From: a virus
IMG/VR virus record: IMGVR_UViG_3300031918_000006
Location: 51,599 to 115,598 of that record
DNA: 64,000 nt
Reading direction: 5' to 3' (one strand)
Position 1 is the first letter of the stretch; the number at the start of each line of letters is the position of its first letter. The position numbers and the translations under genes are program-made. This document shows, in pieces, positions 1 through 11,400 of the stretch. Below the pieces are notes generated by a model. That model ran no database searches, had not been told where the DNA came from, and worked only from the letters and a program-made list of their open reading frames with translations.

Positions 1-3000
1 ATAGTTCAGAAATTCAATTCACTAATAATTTAAATAATTTTATTAATCAAGAGTTTAATAAGACTTTCTTAGAAAATAGATATAAAGATGTTACTATTGA
101 AGGTAAAGAGTCTGATATGCCTACAGTAAGATTTGAATTATCTAAAGGAGTATTTATTACAGCTAATTTAGCAAACGGTGGTATCTCAATTACAGATGGT
201 ATTAAAACTACTGATTCTAAAGCACTTGATTTTAAAATAAGTCCTATACAAGAACAAAAATTAGTAGAAATTTTAAATAAAATCTTACCCCAATTACAAT
301 TAAGAGATGATAAAGGAAATGACTTTTATTATCCTCTTTTTACTCAAGTATTTTCTCCTACTCTGGATGATCATGTAGAAGCATTAACAGCTCTAGCTAA
401 AGTGGCTGGATATGTAGCTTATACTTCATCTATGGTTAATGAAATAGGTAAAGATGGTTTATTAGGTAGTAAATGGATGAAAAATTTTGGAGCAGACAAG
501 TCACCTTATATTAAAGATGATGAGGAGTTTTCTATTGCCAGAATGTTTCCAGGTTATAGTGATATAGCTAAAAATATTGGTAAAGGACTCTCTATTATTA
601 ATGGTGAAACACATAAAGCTGTAATTAAAGTAGGTAATGTTACTGTTCCTACAATTGGAGAAGTAAGACATTTATATGCTCTTCCTAAATGGAGGAATTG
701 GTTAATCAAGCAAAATGGTAATAAATTAACTGGAATGCCTATTGCTAGTAATCTATTTATGAGAAATCCTGATTTTTTAAAAGGATTTAAAATTAGAAGT
801 TTTGTAAAATCAGGTGATAATGTGAAACATTCCTCAGAGATGGCACCACTTGAAATAGCAACTACTTTCATAATGCATGACTATATAGCAGCTGCTAATA
901 AATACAATGAAGTTTACATTCAATCTACAGTATTCGCTGATAAAAATAGCCATAATAGTGTAGTTGTAAAACTAAATGAAGAAATTCAAATCCCAGGAAT
1001 TACTAATAAAATCTCTCTCTCAAATGTAACAGCTACTGAATTAAAACAAGCTGCTTTTTTGAATAATGCTACTTATTATAAAGCTATCTCAGATAAGTTA
1101 ACTTCTACTTATATACCAGTGCTACAGACTCTATTGCCTGGGACTACAATTGAATCTACTTTACAAGGAGTTCATGATGCCATGAGCAAAGTTCAAGAAC
1201 AGGATTTTAGAAATGCTTTTTATAAACATTATAATGGAAGTGAGTATATTATTGAAGATTTAGGAATAGAAAAGAATAAAAAAGATGGCACATGTGGTTT
1301 ATCTCCTTTATTAATTTACTATACTGAAATGTATACTGATAAATCAAAAACTACTCCTGCTTTTACAAAAATGATGAAAGCTAACGAATTGCTTTTTGCT
1401 AAAAGTTTAAACTCATATAATATGAATATTGAGTACATGGATGGTAAAGGAAGTCTTAATCCTTTATTTATTCGTAAGGGTACCTCAACTATTTTTGATA
1501 CTTTAAAAATAGCAGATGAAAAAACAGGAGATAGAATTACTAAAGAGAATTTTGAAAAAAATTGGGTAGATCCTTCTACAAAATACTTAACCATTTATAA
1601 AGGAGGAGAATTAAATCCTTTGCTTAGACATTATTTTTACATGGATAACTATATTTCTGAGAATTTATCTCAAGCTAGTATGGGGACTATTCATAATCAT
1701 CCATTTAAAGGAAAAGCTAAGGCTAAACCTGGTACTTTTGAGTTCTTTACTGAAATAGAATCTGCTAAAACAGCTGCTATGTATAAAAGACAACTTCAAG
1801 GTACTCCCATGAAACCTTTGAATTTAAATTTAATCAATGGTGTACGTGAAACTATGAGTTCTGTATTTTTAACTGATATAAATAATCCAGTTTATACTAG
1901 TTTTGGAATTAAAGATAAGATGACAGTAACTGACGGTTCAGCGCAAGTAACCCCTTTACAATATATTCTACAAAACAATTCATTACTAGAAAATTCAGTT
2001 GGTCCTAATGCTAAGATGTTTAGTTTATTTATGGATCCAAAGTATAACTCATATGGTTTAACTAAATATGCAGAATTTGGTATTACTAATGAAATGATTC
2101 AAAATTCTAAAGGTTCTACTTATGATCTTATGAATTTAATAGAAAAAAGTTACAGGTATAAACCTTTTACTAGGAGTATTACTATTGAGGAATTTAATCC
2201 TAATACATTTGATTATGATAAAACTTTAGTACAATATACTCCAGATATCTTAAAAGATTTTAAGGGTAATAATATAACTATTGAAACAATTGCTCCTAAT
2301 GGATTATTCTATGTAAAAAATGATCAAGTATATGAGATTAAATCTTTAACAAGAGGTACTACTATAACTCAACCTTCTGGAGAAGTAATAGTAGCAAAAG
2401 GAGAATCAAATGATTTTCAGGTGCAGGCTATAAATTTAACCACTGGAATGGCCGAAGTTCCTAAATCTGTTAAAATAAATGATTTATTTGATTTATGGCA
2501 AGCTTTGGGGGCCGAAAATTCAGTATCTATTGATAAAGAAGGACAATATTCTGGTAGTAGAAATCCTGGAGAGACATTAAACTTTACTGAATCTGATGCT
2601 TCTCATTATGCTTTAGCAGAATTTGTAAATAGAGTAGGCCATAAAATGGATTCTAATCAAAAGGTTAATTTAATCAATAAATATGGTTTAAGAGATCTAT
2701 CAGATCCACATACTAATGCTATATACTCTAAAGAAACTGAGGCTAATTTTGTAAAATTATTTCCAGAGTTTAAAGTAAATAAAACTGACTTTAAAGTACA
2801 CAATCAGACAAATACATGGCAACCTTTAAAAGCAATGTTCATTGGAAAATATATCCACACATCTGCACAAAAGTCAGGTGCTATAAATGTGCATAATATC
2901 GATGATGTGTATAACCAAACAAAACCAATTTATCCAGTAGATGTTCCAGCAATTTCTACAGGATTACTTATGACTACAGAGCATGAAGTAGAAGGCTCAG

Positions 3001-5951
3001 AGATCACTAAAATGACTCAAATCTATAGTGCTATAGAATTTATGGGTGATTCACATAATGTGTCTAGTGGGGTTTATAATGCCATTGCTGACGTCTTAAA
3101 TATTAAACTTAAATCTTTATTTGATGCTACTGAATTCCAAAATGTAAATAAAGAGGCATTATATAAAGAAGTTACTGACAATTTGATTCGCACATTTAAC
3201 TCTAAAGACCAACAATCTATTGGTAAGTTCATTGGACAGATGGTAGAAAGAAATTCAGACGAGATAAAAGCATTTACAGCTCAAGCCAAAGAAGCCGAAG
3301 CTATCACAGAAGATGCTACAGGTGAAGAGCCTGGAGTAGCTAGTACTATGAGTATGAGTATAGTTAGAGATGGTAAAAGAATGCCTTTTAGTACTTATAT
3401 GTACAGTTCTTTTATATCTCTTATGAGTAATTTTTTAAATAAAGAGGCTATTAAAGATAAACAGTCTGGCATTGCCTCTCCTATTAAACCTTCTGGAGGT
3501 ATGCTTCAAGTGTATGATTCAGAAGATATTAATGGTAAAAAAGATGTACTTTTAAGAAAAAATTACGATAAATTAAATGCTGCTGAAAATATAGTGGAAG
3601 CCCCAATTACTATTGGAGAGATTTCTTTAAATGATTGGGTAAGAGAAAGTGATGGTAAAACTATGAAAGAGTATCAAGTAAATACTCCAGAAAAGTTAAT
3701 TGCACTTAAAAGAAAGGATACAGGAGAATCTGTTCCAGTTCAAACTTTTAAAGGATTTTGGACAAGAGGTACAGTACAAAATGATACTAATAATGTTTAT
3801 CTATTTGGCGATAATACTAACGATAGGATGGTTACTAAATATATTCCTGGGGCAACCCAAGCTGTTATTAGAGGACTTCCTAATGCTATAGGAATTGATA
3901 CAAAGAGAGATAGAGGTACTACAAGTAAATCATTCTTAACAGATGCTGATCTTCCTTGGTTTAAATCACATGTAGACGAGCAATTAAAGAAAGCACAAGC
4001 TTTAGGTAAACCTATTATCCTTCCAGAAGATGGAATTGGAACTGGAAAAGCTATGTTAAAAGAGAAAGCTCCTGCATTATTTGCATACTTAAATGAGGCT
4101 CTATCTAAATTAGAAACAACTAAACCTTCAAAAGTAAAATTTGTAAAATTATATGGTAAACCAAGAGATTTACAACCACCACTTTTAACTTTTAAAGTTA
4201 TAGGTAAAGGAATGAAAGAATCTCCTATGTCTATTTATGAATTACCTGATTTTGCAATGGTTTATGACTATAAAGAAATTTTGGAAGATAAAAAACCCAT
4301 GACTGCAGAGTTAGGTTCTTTTTTAACTAAGAGATTTCCAGGAGAAAATATTGAGAAATTAATGAAGAATACCAAATTAGTAAACAATGCTTTACGAGTT
4401 AATATTCAAAGTATTTTTAATAGAATTGATACTCAACATAATGTCTTAATTAACGGAAAAGAGTATCCAGTAGAAGTGTTAACACGTTCTTCTGGGGAAG
4501 CCATTGGCCCAAATATTTATAGAACTATGTTTGACTTACCTAAGGGAACTTCAGTTAATCAAGTTACTGAAGATTTCTTATTTCAAAGAATGTATGATAA
4601 ATCTAAACCTGCTATCAATGATAAAAGTTGTTATGCTTACGTACAGAATCCAAATGGAAATCATATCTACATTTTTAATAAAGTTCCAACTGAATTTACA
4701 GAATATACTCAAGGTAAACAGATAAAAGAAATTAATGGACAGTATTGGGTAGTAGATGGTAATGGTGATCCCAGATATATAGCCCCATCAGGTCTTACAG
4801 GTACAGCACTTATTGGTGGAAAAAGAGTAGAAGTAATTGTCACTAATGATTTACCAAGTCTTCAAAAAACTCTTCAAGAGACTAAAAATTATGACAAAAG
4901 TTTACAAACTGGTAGAATTTATAATGTCAACGAAAATAATGATGCTATTCTTAAAGAAGAGTGTGCTATTCTAGCTAAAAAAAGATTTTCTAGTTTTAGA
5001 ACCACTTTAAATTATATTGCAGCACGTATTCCCGGACAAGGTTTCCAATCATTTACTGATTTAAAACTTGTAGACTTTATTCATACAGAAGGTAATACAG
5101 TTATGACTAACCATTTTACTTCCTGGTTAAAAGGAGAGGATTATGATATTGATAAAGGATTCTGGCTTGGATTAACTCTTAAAAATGGAATTGTAGTAGG
5201 TTGGGCTAATGAATTTGATTATAGCTCAGAAGAATCTCTTATAGCTTCTATGTCTCTGCCTTATCCTGATAAAAAATGGAGAAGTTTAGACACAGAAGAT
5301 AGTATTGATGATCCTGCAGAAGTTACACTTACTAACGAAGAAGTAGATAGCCTATTTGAAGAAAATATGTCCAAATTACGTAGTGATACTTTAGTTAAAT
5401 TAGGTAATATTGATAATTATAATTTCTTAGGAGAAAATCACACAGCTTATGAAGTACAAGAAAAAGTTAATGAATACTTTATGCAAACTATACCTTTAAA
5501 TGCTATGGAAGATGCTGTTAAGAATAAAATGGCTTGGGGTATTAGAGATGCTGTAGTTAAACCTGTAAACTTAAATCATACAGAGTCTCCTATTGGAATG
5601 GAAGAACTTAGAGATGAAGCCACGGAAGCTAATAGAGTTGTAAGTAATAATAATCCAATGAGTAAGGCTGATTTTCAATATGCAAACATGGTTGGTAAGA
5701 ATGTAATTGGTATTGCAGCTGTTGCATTAAAGATTTGGAGTGCTGCTTCTTTCTACGGAAATGATAAAGTAAAAAAGGGAGAATTTGCTTCTATATTAAT
5801 GGATAAAAATCTCAAAATTAACGGAAAAAATCGTTATATTGCGAGCCAAGCAAACCTTAACTTTAGTGCGAAGGCTTCTACTGTAATTACAGATGAATAT
5901 ATTGCTGATCAAGTAGGTAAAAATAATATTGAGGAAAATTGTAATGGATAA
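1..5951 (+). CDS. crAss-like phage giant RNA polymerase protein (5'-truncated by window edge)
   Basis: The reading frame is open from base 3, about 38 codons before the first in-frame ATG at 117, so the true start lies outside the window. About 1982 residues are visible. Counting from the ATG at 117, residues 1675-1679 (bases 5139-5153) read DYDID, the DxDxD metal-binding motif of the second double-psi beta-barrel of crAss-like phage RNA polymerase. About 40 residues upstream is RIPGQGFQS (R1637), similar to the conserved Arg/Gln loop that precedes the catalytic Asp triad in multisubunit and single-chain RNAPs. In crAss-like phages this polymerase is packaged in the virion and injected to transcribe early genes. 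It is first in a co-directional block of four giant genes, consistent with that role. The RNAP assignment rests on the motif plus context. The N-terminal 1500 residues show no other motif that I recognise. Confidence 0.85.
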   Translation, partial: SSEIQFTNNLNNFINQEFNKTFLENRYKDVTIEGKESDMPTVRFELSKGVFITANLANGGISITDGIKTTDSKALDFKISPIQEQKLVEILNKILPQLQLRDDKGNDFYYPLFTQVFSPTLDDHVEALTALAKVAGYVAYTSSMVNEIGKDGLLGSKWMKNFGADKSPYIKDDEEFSIARMFPGYSDIAKNIGKGLSIINGETHKAVIKVGNVTVPTIGEVRHLYALPKWRNWLIKQNGNKLTGMPIASNLFMRNPDFLKGFKIRSFVKSGDNVKHSSEMAPLEIATTFIMHDYIAAANKYNEVYIQSTVFADKNSHNSVVVKLNEEIQIPGITNKISLSNVTATELKQAAFLNNATYYKAISDKLTSTYIPVLQTLLPGTTIESTLQGVHDAMSKVQEQDFRNAFYKHYNGSEYIIEDLGIEKNKKDGTCGLSPLLIYYTEMYTDKSKTTPAFTKMMKANELLFAKSLNSYNMNIEYMDGKGSLNPLFIRKGTSTIFDTLKIADEKTGDRITKENFEKNWVDPSTKYLTIYKGGELNPLLRHYFYMDNYISENLSQASMGTIHNHPFKGKAKAKPGTFEFFTEIESAKTAAMYKRQLQGTPMKPLNLNLINGVRETMSSVFLTDINNPVYTSFGIKDKMTVTDGSAQVTPLQYILQNNSLLENSVGPNAKMFSLFMDPKYNSYGLTKYAEFGITNEMIQNSKGSTYDLMNLIEKSYRYKPFTRSITIEEFNPNTFDYDKTLVQYTPDILKDFKGNNITIETIAPNGLFYVKNDQVYEIKSLTRGTTITQPSGEVIVAKGESNDFQVQAINLTTGMAEVPKSVKINDLFDLWQALGAENSVSIDKEGQYSGSRNPGETLNFTESDASHYALAEFVNRVGHKMDSNQKVNLINKYGLRDLSDPHTNAIYSKETEANFVKLFPEFKVNKTDFKVHNQTNTWQPLKAMFIGKYIHTSAQKSGAINVHNIDDVYNQTKPIYPVDVPAISTGLLMTTEHEVEGSEITKMTQIYSAIEFMGDSHNVSSGVYNAIADVLNIKLKSLFDATEFQNVNKEALYKEVTDNLIRTFNSKDQQSIGKFIGQMVERNSDEIKAFTAQAKEAEAITEDATGEEPGVASTMSMSIVRDGKRMPFSTYMYSSFISLMSNFLNKEAIKDKQSGIASPIKPSGGMLQVYDSEDINGKKDVLLRKNYDKLNAAENIVEAPITIGEISLNDWVRESDGKTMKEYQVNTPEKLIALKRKDTGESVPVQTFKGFWTRGTVQNDTNNVYLFGDNTNDRMVTKYIPGATQAVIRGLPNAIGIDTKRDRGTTSKSFLTDADLPWFKSHVDEQLKKAQALGKPIILPEDGIGTGKAMLKEKAPALFAYLNEALSKLETTKPSKVKFVKLYGKPRDLQPPLLTFKVIGKGMKESPMSIYELPDFAMVYDYKEILEDKKPMTAELGSFLTKRFPGENIEKLMKNTKLVNNALRVNIQSIFNRIDTQHNVLINGKEYPVEVLTRSSGEAIGPNIYRTMFDLPKGTSVNQVTEDFLFQRMYDKSKPAINDKSCYAYVQNPNGNHIYIFNKVPTEFTEYTQGKQIKEINGQYWVVDGNGDPRYIAPSGLTGTALIGGKRVEVIVTNDLPSLQKTLQETKNYDKSLQTGRIYNVNENNDAILKEECAILAKKRFSSFRTTLNYIAARIPGQGFQSFTDLKLVDFIHTEGNTVMTNHFTSWLKGEDYDIDKGFWLGLTLKNGIVVGWANEFDYSSEESLIASMSLPYPDKKWRSLDTEDSIDDPAEVTLTNEEVDSLFEENMSKLRSDTLVKLGNIDNYNFLGENHTAYEVQEKVNEYFMQTIPLNAMEDAVKNKMAWGIRDAVVKPVNLNHTESPIGMEELRDEATEANRVVSNNNPMSKADFQYANMVGKNVIGIAAVALKIWSAASFYGNDKVKKGEFASILMDKNLKINGKNRYIASQANLNFSAKASTVITDEYIADQVGKNNIEENCNG

Positions 5952-8451
5952 AGGATGTATACATACATACAAAGGCGTAGAATATAGGAATTATCAAGAT
6001 TTAAAAAATGCATTAATTGAGGAGCAGAGTAGTCACTACTTTGCTCCTTTTATGGCTGCAGTTTTAGAAAAATTAAAGAATAATCCCGATATAACGGGCG
6101 TGCAAGAGATTGAAAAGGTCGTGAAAGAAATTTCTGATCAATTTATGTTGAAAGAAGATGTTAGTTTAACTTTGAGTCAGTTATTAAGTGCTGCTACTGA
6201 TAATGCTAAAGAATTAATCTTAGCTAAAATTAATGCAGGACCTGAAACTGCTGGAGTTTATGCATACTTAACCATGTTAGGAGTTCCTTTTAAAGAAATT
6301 GCTCAAATGATGAAGAGTGATGCAGTTAAATGGGTTATTGAGAATTCTCGTAAAAATATTTTTGATAAACAAACTGATTTTAATAGTATTAAAAGTTCTA
6401 TTAAAGAGTTTGAAAATGGCCCTAACGTATATAAATATTTAGATTTTGATAGGGCCAATATTTTTTCTAATATTCTAAGAGATAGTTTAAAAAATAGTAC
6501 TTTTTTAGGAGCACTTCCTTATGGTAATATATTTAAAGATCCCGAAGTAATTAAGATTCTCTCTAATACTGATAAAAAGAAAGGCCCAGTCGTAAAAATG
6601 CATTCTATAGGTGCTTTAATGTCTCCTATAGATATTACAAGTAAAGTTGGAGATACAATAGTAACTAAATCTTTAGATTTTAATATTTCTAGAGAAGATA
6701 TTAGTGAATTTTACAAAACTTTGCAAGAAGGTAATTTTATAAAAGAGTCATATGAACCTGTAGTTAATAAATATACAGAAGACGAGGATATGGATATGGG
6801 TTGGGAAGATGGTGAAATTAGAAGTAATAAAATTCCTGTAAAAATTGAGGTATCTAGATTTATACAAAAAATGATAGAATATTTAGATAAAGCTCCAGAA
6901 GGAGACATATCTGAATTTGCTAATATTATGGAAGATTCAAAAGAAGTTCTTATCTTAGGTAGAATGCTTTCTATAAATCAAGGTATTAAAACTGATAGTT
7001 ACTCTCAATATGCTTTTTTTCAGAGAGTTACTGATTATATAATTGAAAAAAGCAAAGGTAAAATGTCTTTAGAAACTCCAGAGAAAATGATGTCTGAGAT
7101 GATGGAAGAAATGCCTACTCATAGAGTAGACCCTAAATTTTTAGAAGAAGTTATGAAAAGATTCGATTTTAAAAAATTTTTAGGGATAGGTTTAACACAA
7201 GAAGACGCTACTATTTATAGAGAAACTAGTAAATTGTGGTATAATAAGATTAAATCCTCCTTTAATATTTTAGCTATTGTCTCTGATACTCCCCATTTTA
7301 ATGCAATGCTAGGAGTTTCCTCTTTAATGGAAAATATGAAAAGCATGCTCTCAGTTAAAGCAAAATTAGTTGATAAATTAATTAAAGATGTTTATGATAA
7401 ACATATTATAGCTTCAGATTTAACTGAGGAACAGATGGAGTATAAAACAATTGCTGATAAGGACTATTTTAAAATTATGGATTTTGCAAATGATTCTATT
7501 ATATTAAAGTGGATTCGTTCTTTAGACGACTCTAAGAGAATTTTTGCACATGATTCAAATACTTATCACACTATTGTTGATAATAAGATTGTTAAAGTTA
7601 CTGAAGAAAATAGGGAGAGATATCCACGTAAAATTGATGTTAGTAGTGCTGAGGGAAGACTAGATTTTATAGACATGGTTCATGAGATGATGTCTGTGTT
7701 AAAAGATGGAAAATTCTTAGTTAATGGTGAGTATAAAGAACATCCTCTTCTAAAAAACAATGCTTTTATACATTCATTCGATATTGATAAGAAAAGAGAT
7801 CCTTTAACTGGTAAAAACAATAAGTTCTATAAGCTTCCTATGAATATATTAAATGTAAATGAAGCTAATACTCATAAGTTTAATAGTTACTTAATTGGAT
7901 TTTCAGACTTAGCTAAAATTGAGTATAATGGAGTTAATATACAGAATTTATTATTCTTATATAATACTTTTATTCACAGGGATAAAATTAATAGAGACTC
8001 TTTAACAAAATTGTTTGAATCTTCTACCTCTGGTATTGAACATACTATGATGGGTGATTTTATTAAATGGGCTGGAGATTTTGATTGGAATGAAAAAGAA
8101 TTACAATCTTTATCCGAATCTAAAGAGTATGATTATGATATAGACGATATTATAATTAAAGGATTGGCTACTAAGATCTTCTCAAAAAACTTGGATAGAA
8201 ATGTAGGAAAATATGCTTATGCAGTCTTGTATAATGCTTCTACAGGAGAGTCTACAAAGCAATATTATGAGTGGAACAATAGTGCTAGTACTTATCAAAA
8301 ATATGATCACTTTAGTAGTGATTTAGCAATAGCTTCTAGTGCGGGATCACAAATTGGAGTACAAAGAGGAAATGCAAATGACTTTAATGCTACTTTAAGA
8401 GAAATCTCAAATAGAGGAATAATAATAAACAATGTAAAAATAGAATGTTAA
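5944..8451 (+). CDS. giant-block protein 2, unknown function
   Basis: An 835-residue protein immediately downstream of the RNA polymerase gene. The frame extends upstream to a TTG at 5929, but the ATG at 5944 is the more natural start and overlaps the previous gene by only 8 bases. The N-terminus (MDKGCIHTYKGVEYRNYQ) resembles those of the next two giant proteins: a short Cys-containing beta strand followed by 'Y/F' and a helix. This suggests a shared N-terminal module in the block. The sequence is mixed alpha/beta, with an acidic patch around residue 285 (TEDEDMDMGWEDGE). It has no transmembrane segment and no catalytic motif that I can recognise. By position it is probably a virion protein co-injected with, or a partner of, the RNAP. 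That is inference from crAss-like gene order. Confidence 0.7.
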   Translation: MDKGCIHTYKGVEYRNYQDLKNALIEEQSSHYFAPFMAAVLEKLKNNPDITGVQEIEKVVKEISDQFMLKEDVSLTLSQLLSAATDNAKELILAKINAGPETAGVYAYLTMLGVPFKEIAQMMKSDAVKWVIENSRKNIFDKQTDFNSIKSSIKEFENGPNVYKYLDFDRANIFSNILRDSLKNSTFLGALPYGNIFKDPEVIKILSNTDKKKGPVVKMHSIGALMSPIDITSKVGDTIVTKSLDFNISREDISEFYKTLQEGNFIKESYEPVVNKYTEDEDMDMGWEDGEIRSNKIPVKIEVSRFIQKMIEYLDKAPEGDISEFANIMEDSKEVLILGRMLSINQGIKTDSYSQYAFFQRVTDYIIEKSKGKMSLETPEKMMSEMMEEMPTHRVDPKFLEEVMKRFDFKKFLGIGLTQEDATIYRETSKLWYNKIKSSFNILAIVSDTPHFNAMLGVSSLMENMKSMLSVKAKLVDKLIKDVYDKHIIASDLTEEQMEYKTIADKDYFKIMDFANDSIILKWIRSLDDSKRIFAHDSNTYHTIVDNKIVKVTEENRERYPRKIDVSSAEGRLDFIDMVHEMMSVLKDGKFLVNGEYKEHPLLKNNAFIHSFDIDKKRDPLTGKNNKFYKLPMNILNVNEANTHKFNSYLIGFSDLAKIEYNGVNIQNLLFLYNTFIHRDKINRDSLTKLFESSTSGIEHTMMGDFIKWAGDFDWNEKELQSLSESKEYDYDIDDIIIKGLATKIFSKNLDRNVGKYAYAVLYNASTGESTKQYYEWNNSASTYQKYDHFSSDLAIASSAGSQIGVQRGNANDFNATLREISNRGIIINNVKIEC

Positions 8452-8452
8452 C

Positions 8453-11400
8453 ATGGCATGTACACTAACGTTCACTTTAGGTGGAATAAAATATAATATA
8501 CCTGCAGAAGGTAATCTTGCTGATTATGACGGAAAAAACCTCACAGATATATTAGGATCTTTAGATTCTCATACACAAATTAATTTATTAGAGAATATTT
8601 TAAAATATTCTAACATTCAGCCGTATGATTATGAAGAAAATCCAACTGTAACTAATTTAATAGCTTCTAATAATATTCCGAATATTAGTGTAAGCAAGTT
8701 AACAGAAAAATTAGGAGATTTAGTTTTACCTGATGGATCTAATCATTTTAAATTACGTCAAGTAGTTTTAAGTATGTTAAATGAAAAGACTGATAAAATA
8801 TCTTTAGTTTCTGCACAAATCACAGATGGTTCCAAAAAAGGACATGGAGTATTTATTTCACAAACTGGAAGTATCTATGTGCATGCTAAACCTAATGATA
8901 AAATTGATACTCTTGAGGATTATTTTTTAGGAAAGGATAGCAAAGTCTTACTAGAACGTCTTGCTCATGAATTAACTCATAGTAAATTAGATGCATTAAT
9001 GGTTAATCAACCAGAACTTGCCAAGGAATTAGTTGAGGAATGGAATTCAAAAAAAGGAGGATTATCTGATGAATTTAAGAGTATTAAAAGTAGTATTGAC
9101 AAGTTAAAAACAAATGAAGCAAAAGCAAACGAAATTATTGCTTATTACTTTAGTGATTTCCAATTACAAGGGGCTTATCAAAGTAAAACACTAGAAGATG
9201 CTTTTAAAAGTATGGTTTCAAATATAATTCCATTAGAAACAATAGTTTCTACTTCTACTCCTGGCTATTTTGATTCTTCCAATCCATATGAGGATTATGA
9301 CCATTCTAGATATAAGAATCATTGGGATGATCCTGTTTGGCAATATAGACATCCTGAATTAGAACCTCCATTCACAGGAGATACTAATGCTTCTCTTCAA
9401 AAAATGGTTGCAGAGATAGATCCAACTTCTGAGAATTACCAAGCAGATAAAGCTAAACAAATCTTAGCTAGATTTAATGCTAATACCTCTGATATTCAAG
9501 AAAATTCTGAATTTAAATACCAGAAATATGATGTTTCTTATGGAGCACCTATTGTTATTGATGATTTTAATAGAGATATTCAAATCTTAAGATTAGCAGA
9601 AAATGACTTGGTATTAGTAAGTAAAGATATCTTCCTAAATCCCAAAACAAAAGAATGGGAAGCTAGGCCTACTAAAAAAGGTGAGGAAAAGTCTTCATAT
9701 CGTCCTGTTATTAGTACTTATATTAATGCTAATAATGAAGTAATGATTAATCTACCTATTAAAGATGGTAGTGGTAAAACATATTCTCTACCAGCTAAGT
9801 TTGTAGAAAGTTTACGTAAATATGATGGAGATTTAATAGATACTCCTTATAATAAAGAAAAAGCTAAAGAATATGCAGATTGGATGGTTGCTAATGTAAA
9901 TTCAGCATATGGTGATGATCCTGCCGATAGTTCTATAATTAGAACTATAGATATTACTTCTAAAACTGGAAAAAGCTTTCAAATTTCAGTGGCTTCTAAC
10001 TATGAATCTTATGGATTTAAATTTTATAACCAAGAATCTGCTAGAGAAATCTATGATGGAGCTGAAGTTGGAGATGTAGTTAAAGTGTTTATAAAAGAAA
10101 AAGGAGATAAGAAAGCGGGAGGATATCGCGCTAAAATACTACGTAAATTTGGAAACTCAGTTGAAGTAGTTACTTCTAAAGGTGCTGTACTTATTGTAAA
10201 ACCCTCTGCTATCAATGAGGTAATCTATTTAAAAGAAAATCATCCAGACTTTTTATCACAAGTAGAAAATATTGATAAAGGGACTATTAGCCAAGATCTT
10301 ATTGATGATGGTAATAGTCAATTTAGAAAATATCGTAAAGTAAATTTTGTATCACAAAATAAAAAAGATGGGGAATTTCAAGATAAGATTAATGATTATT
10401 TTGATATTTATTCAAAAGAAGATTCTGCTATTAAAGTAGAGAGACGTCGCGCTGAAGTTAAAAAACTTAAAGCCGGAGATCTTATAAAGGTTAAATGGTA
10501 TTACACAGATACAAAAACTAAAGAAGATAGAGAAGTGTCACACTGGTATCCAGTAGTTACTAAAACCTCTGATTTAGTTTACTATTACAATTCTACTTCT
10601 GAGAAAGTATCTTCTGTGAATATTTTAGATGGTAAAGGATATGAAATCTATGGATTAGCTATAAATAATACAAATTCTTCTAAATTATTTGATGAATTTA
10701 ATGAAATCAGAAAAAGTATAGAAGGATTACGTAGAGATGATACTGGTACATTACTCTCAGATGATGCTATTAAAAATAACTTAGGAGAAGCTCTTAGAAA
10801 TGCAGAACCATCTAGTTTACAAGACATTTATCATATCACAGAAATAGAAGATGTAGATGAAGTAGCAGCTGGAGAAGATAATGACCTTAAATTATCAGTA
10901 TCTCAAGTACAAAGAGGTAGTATTGTTAAAGCCTATGTATTTGATATAGATGAAGAAGGTAGAGACAAAAAAACTAAAATTTATAAATGGTTTGTAGTAA
11001 CTGGCTTTGATGAAAACACTGGAAGACCTATATGTGTTACACAAACTAAAGATAAAAATGGTAAAACTGGTGTATATAAAGAATATCCAATTGAATTTCA
11101 GAATATTAAAGCAATAGGTCATAGATTAACTGATAATGCTGATTTAGGAATTTATGGAAATAAAACTCTAAAAGAATACTTAGATAAGTTAAGAAAAACT
11201 TTTGATACTATTAGTGAACCTATTTTTATTACTCAAGCTGAAACTCCTAAATATGAGAGATCAAATAGAACTTTTAACACAGCTTTATATGGTTTACTTA
11301 AAAACGGAAAGATGGGTTATGCAGTGTCTGATAAATATGTAATAGAACAATTTAAAGATAAGACTGATTTTGAAGAATGGAAGAAAAATACACCAGAAGC

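Noticed and set aside
554-1594. Opposite-strand ORFs within the RNAP gene
   Set aside because: They lie inside a highly supported coding frame on the other strand and have no recognisable domains.
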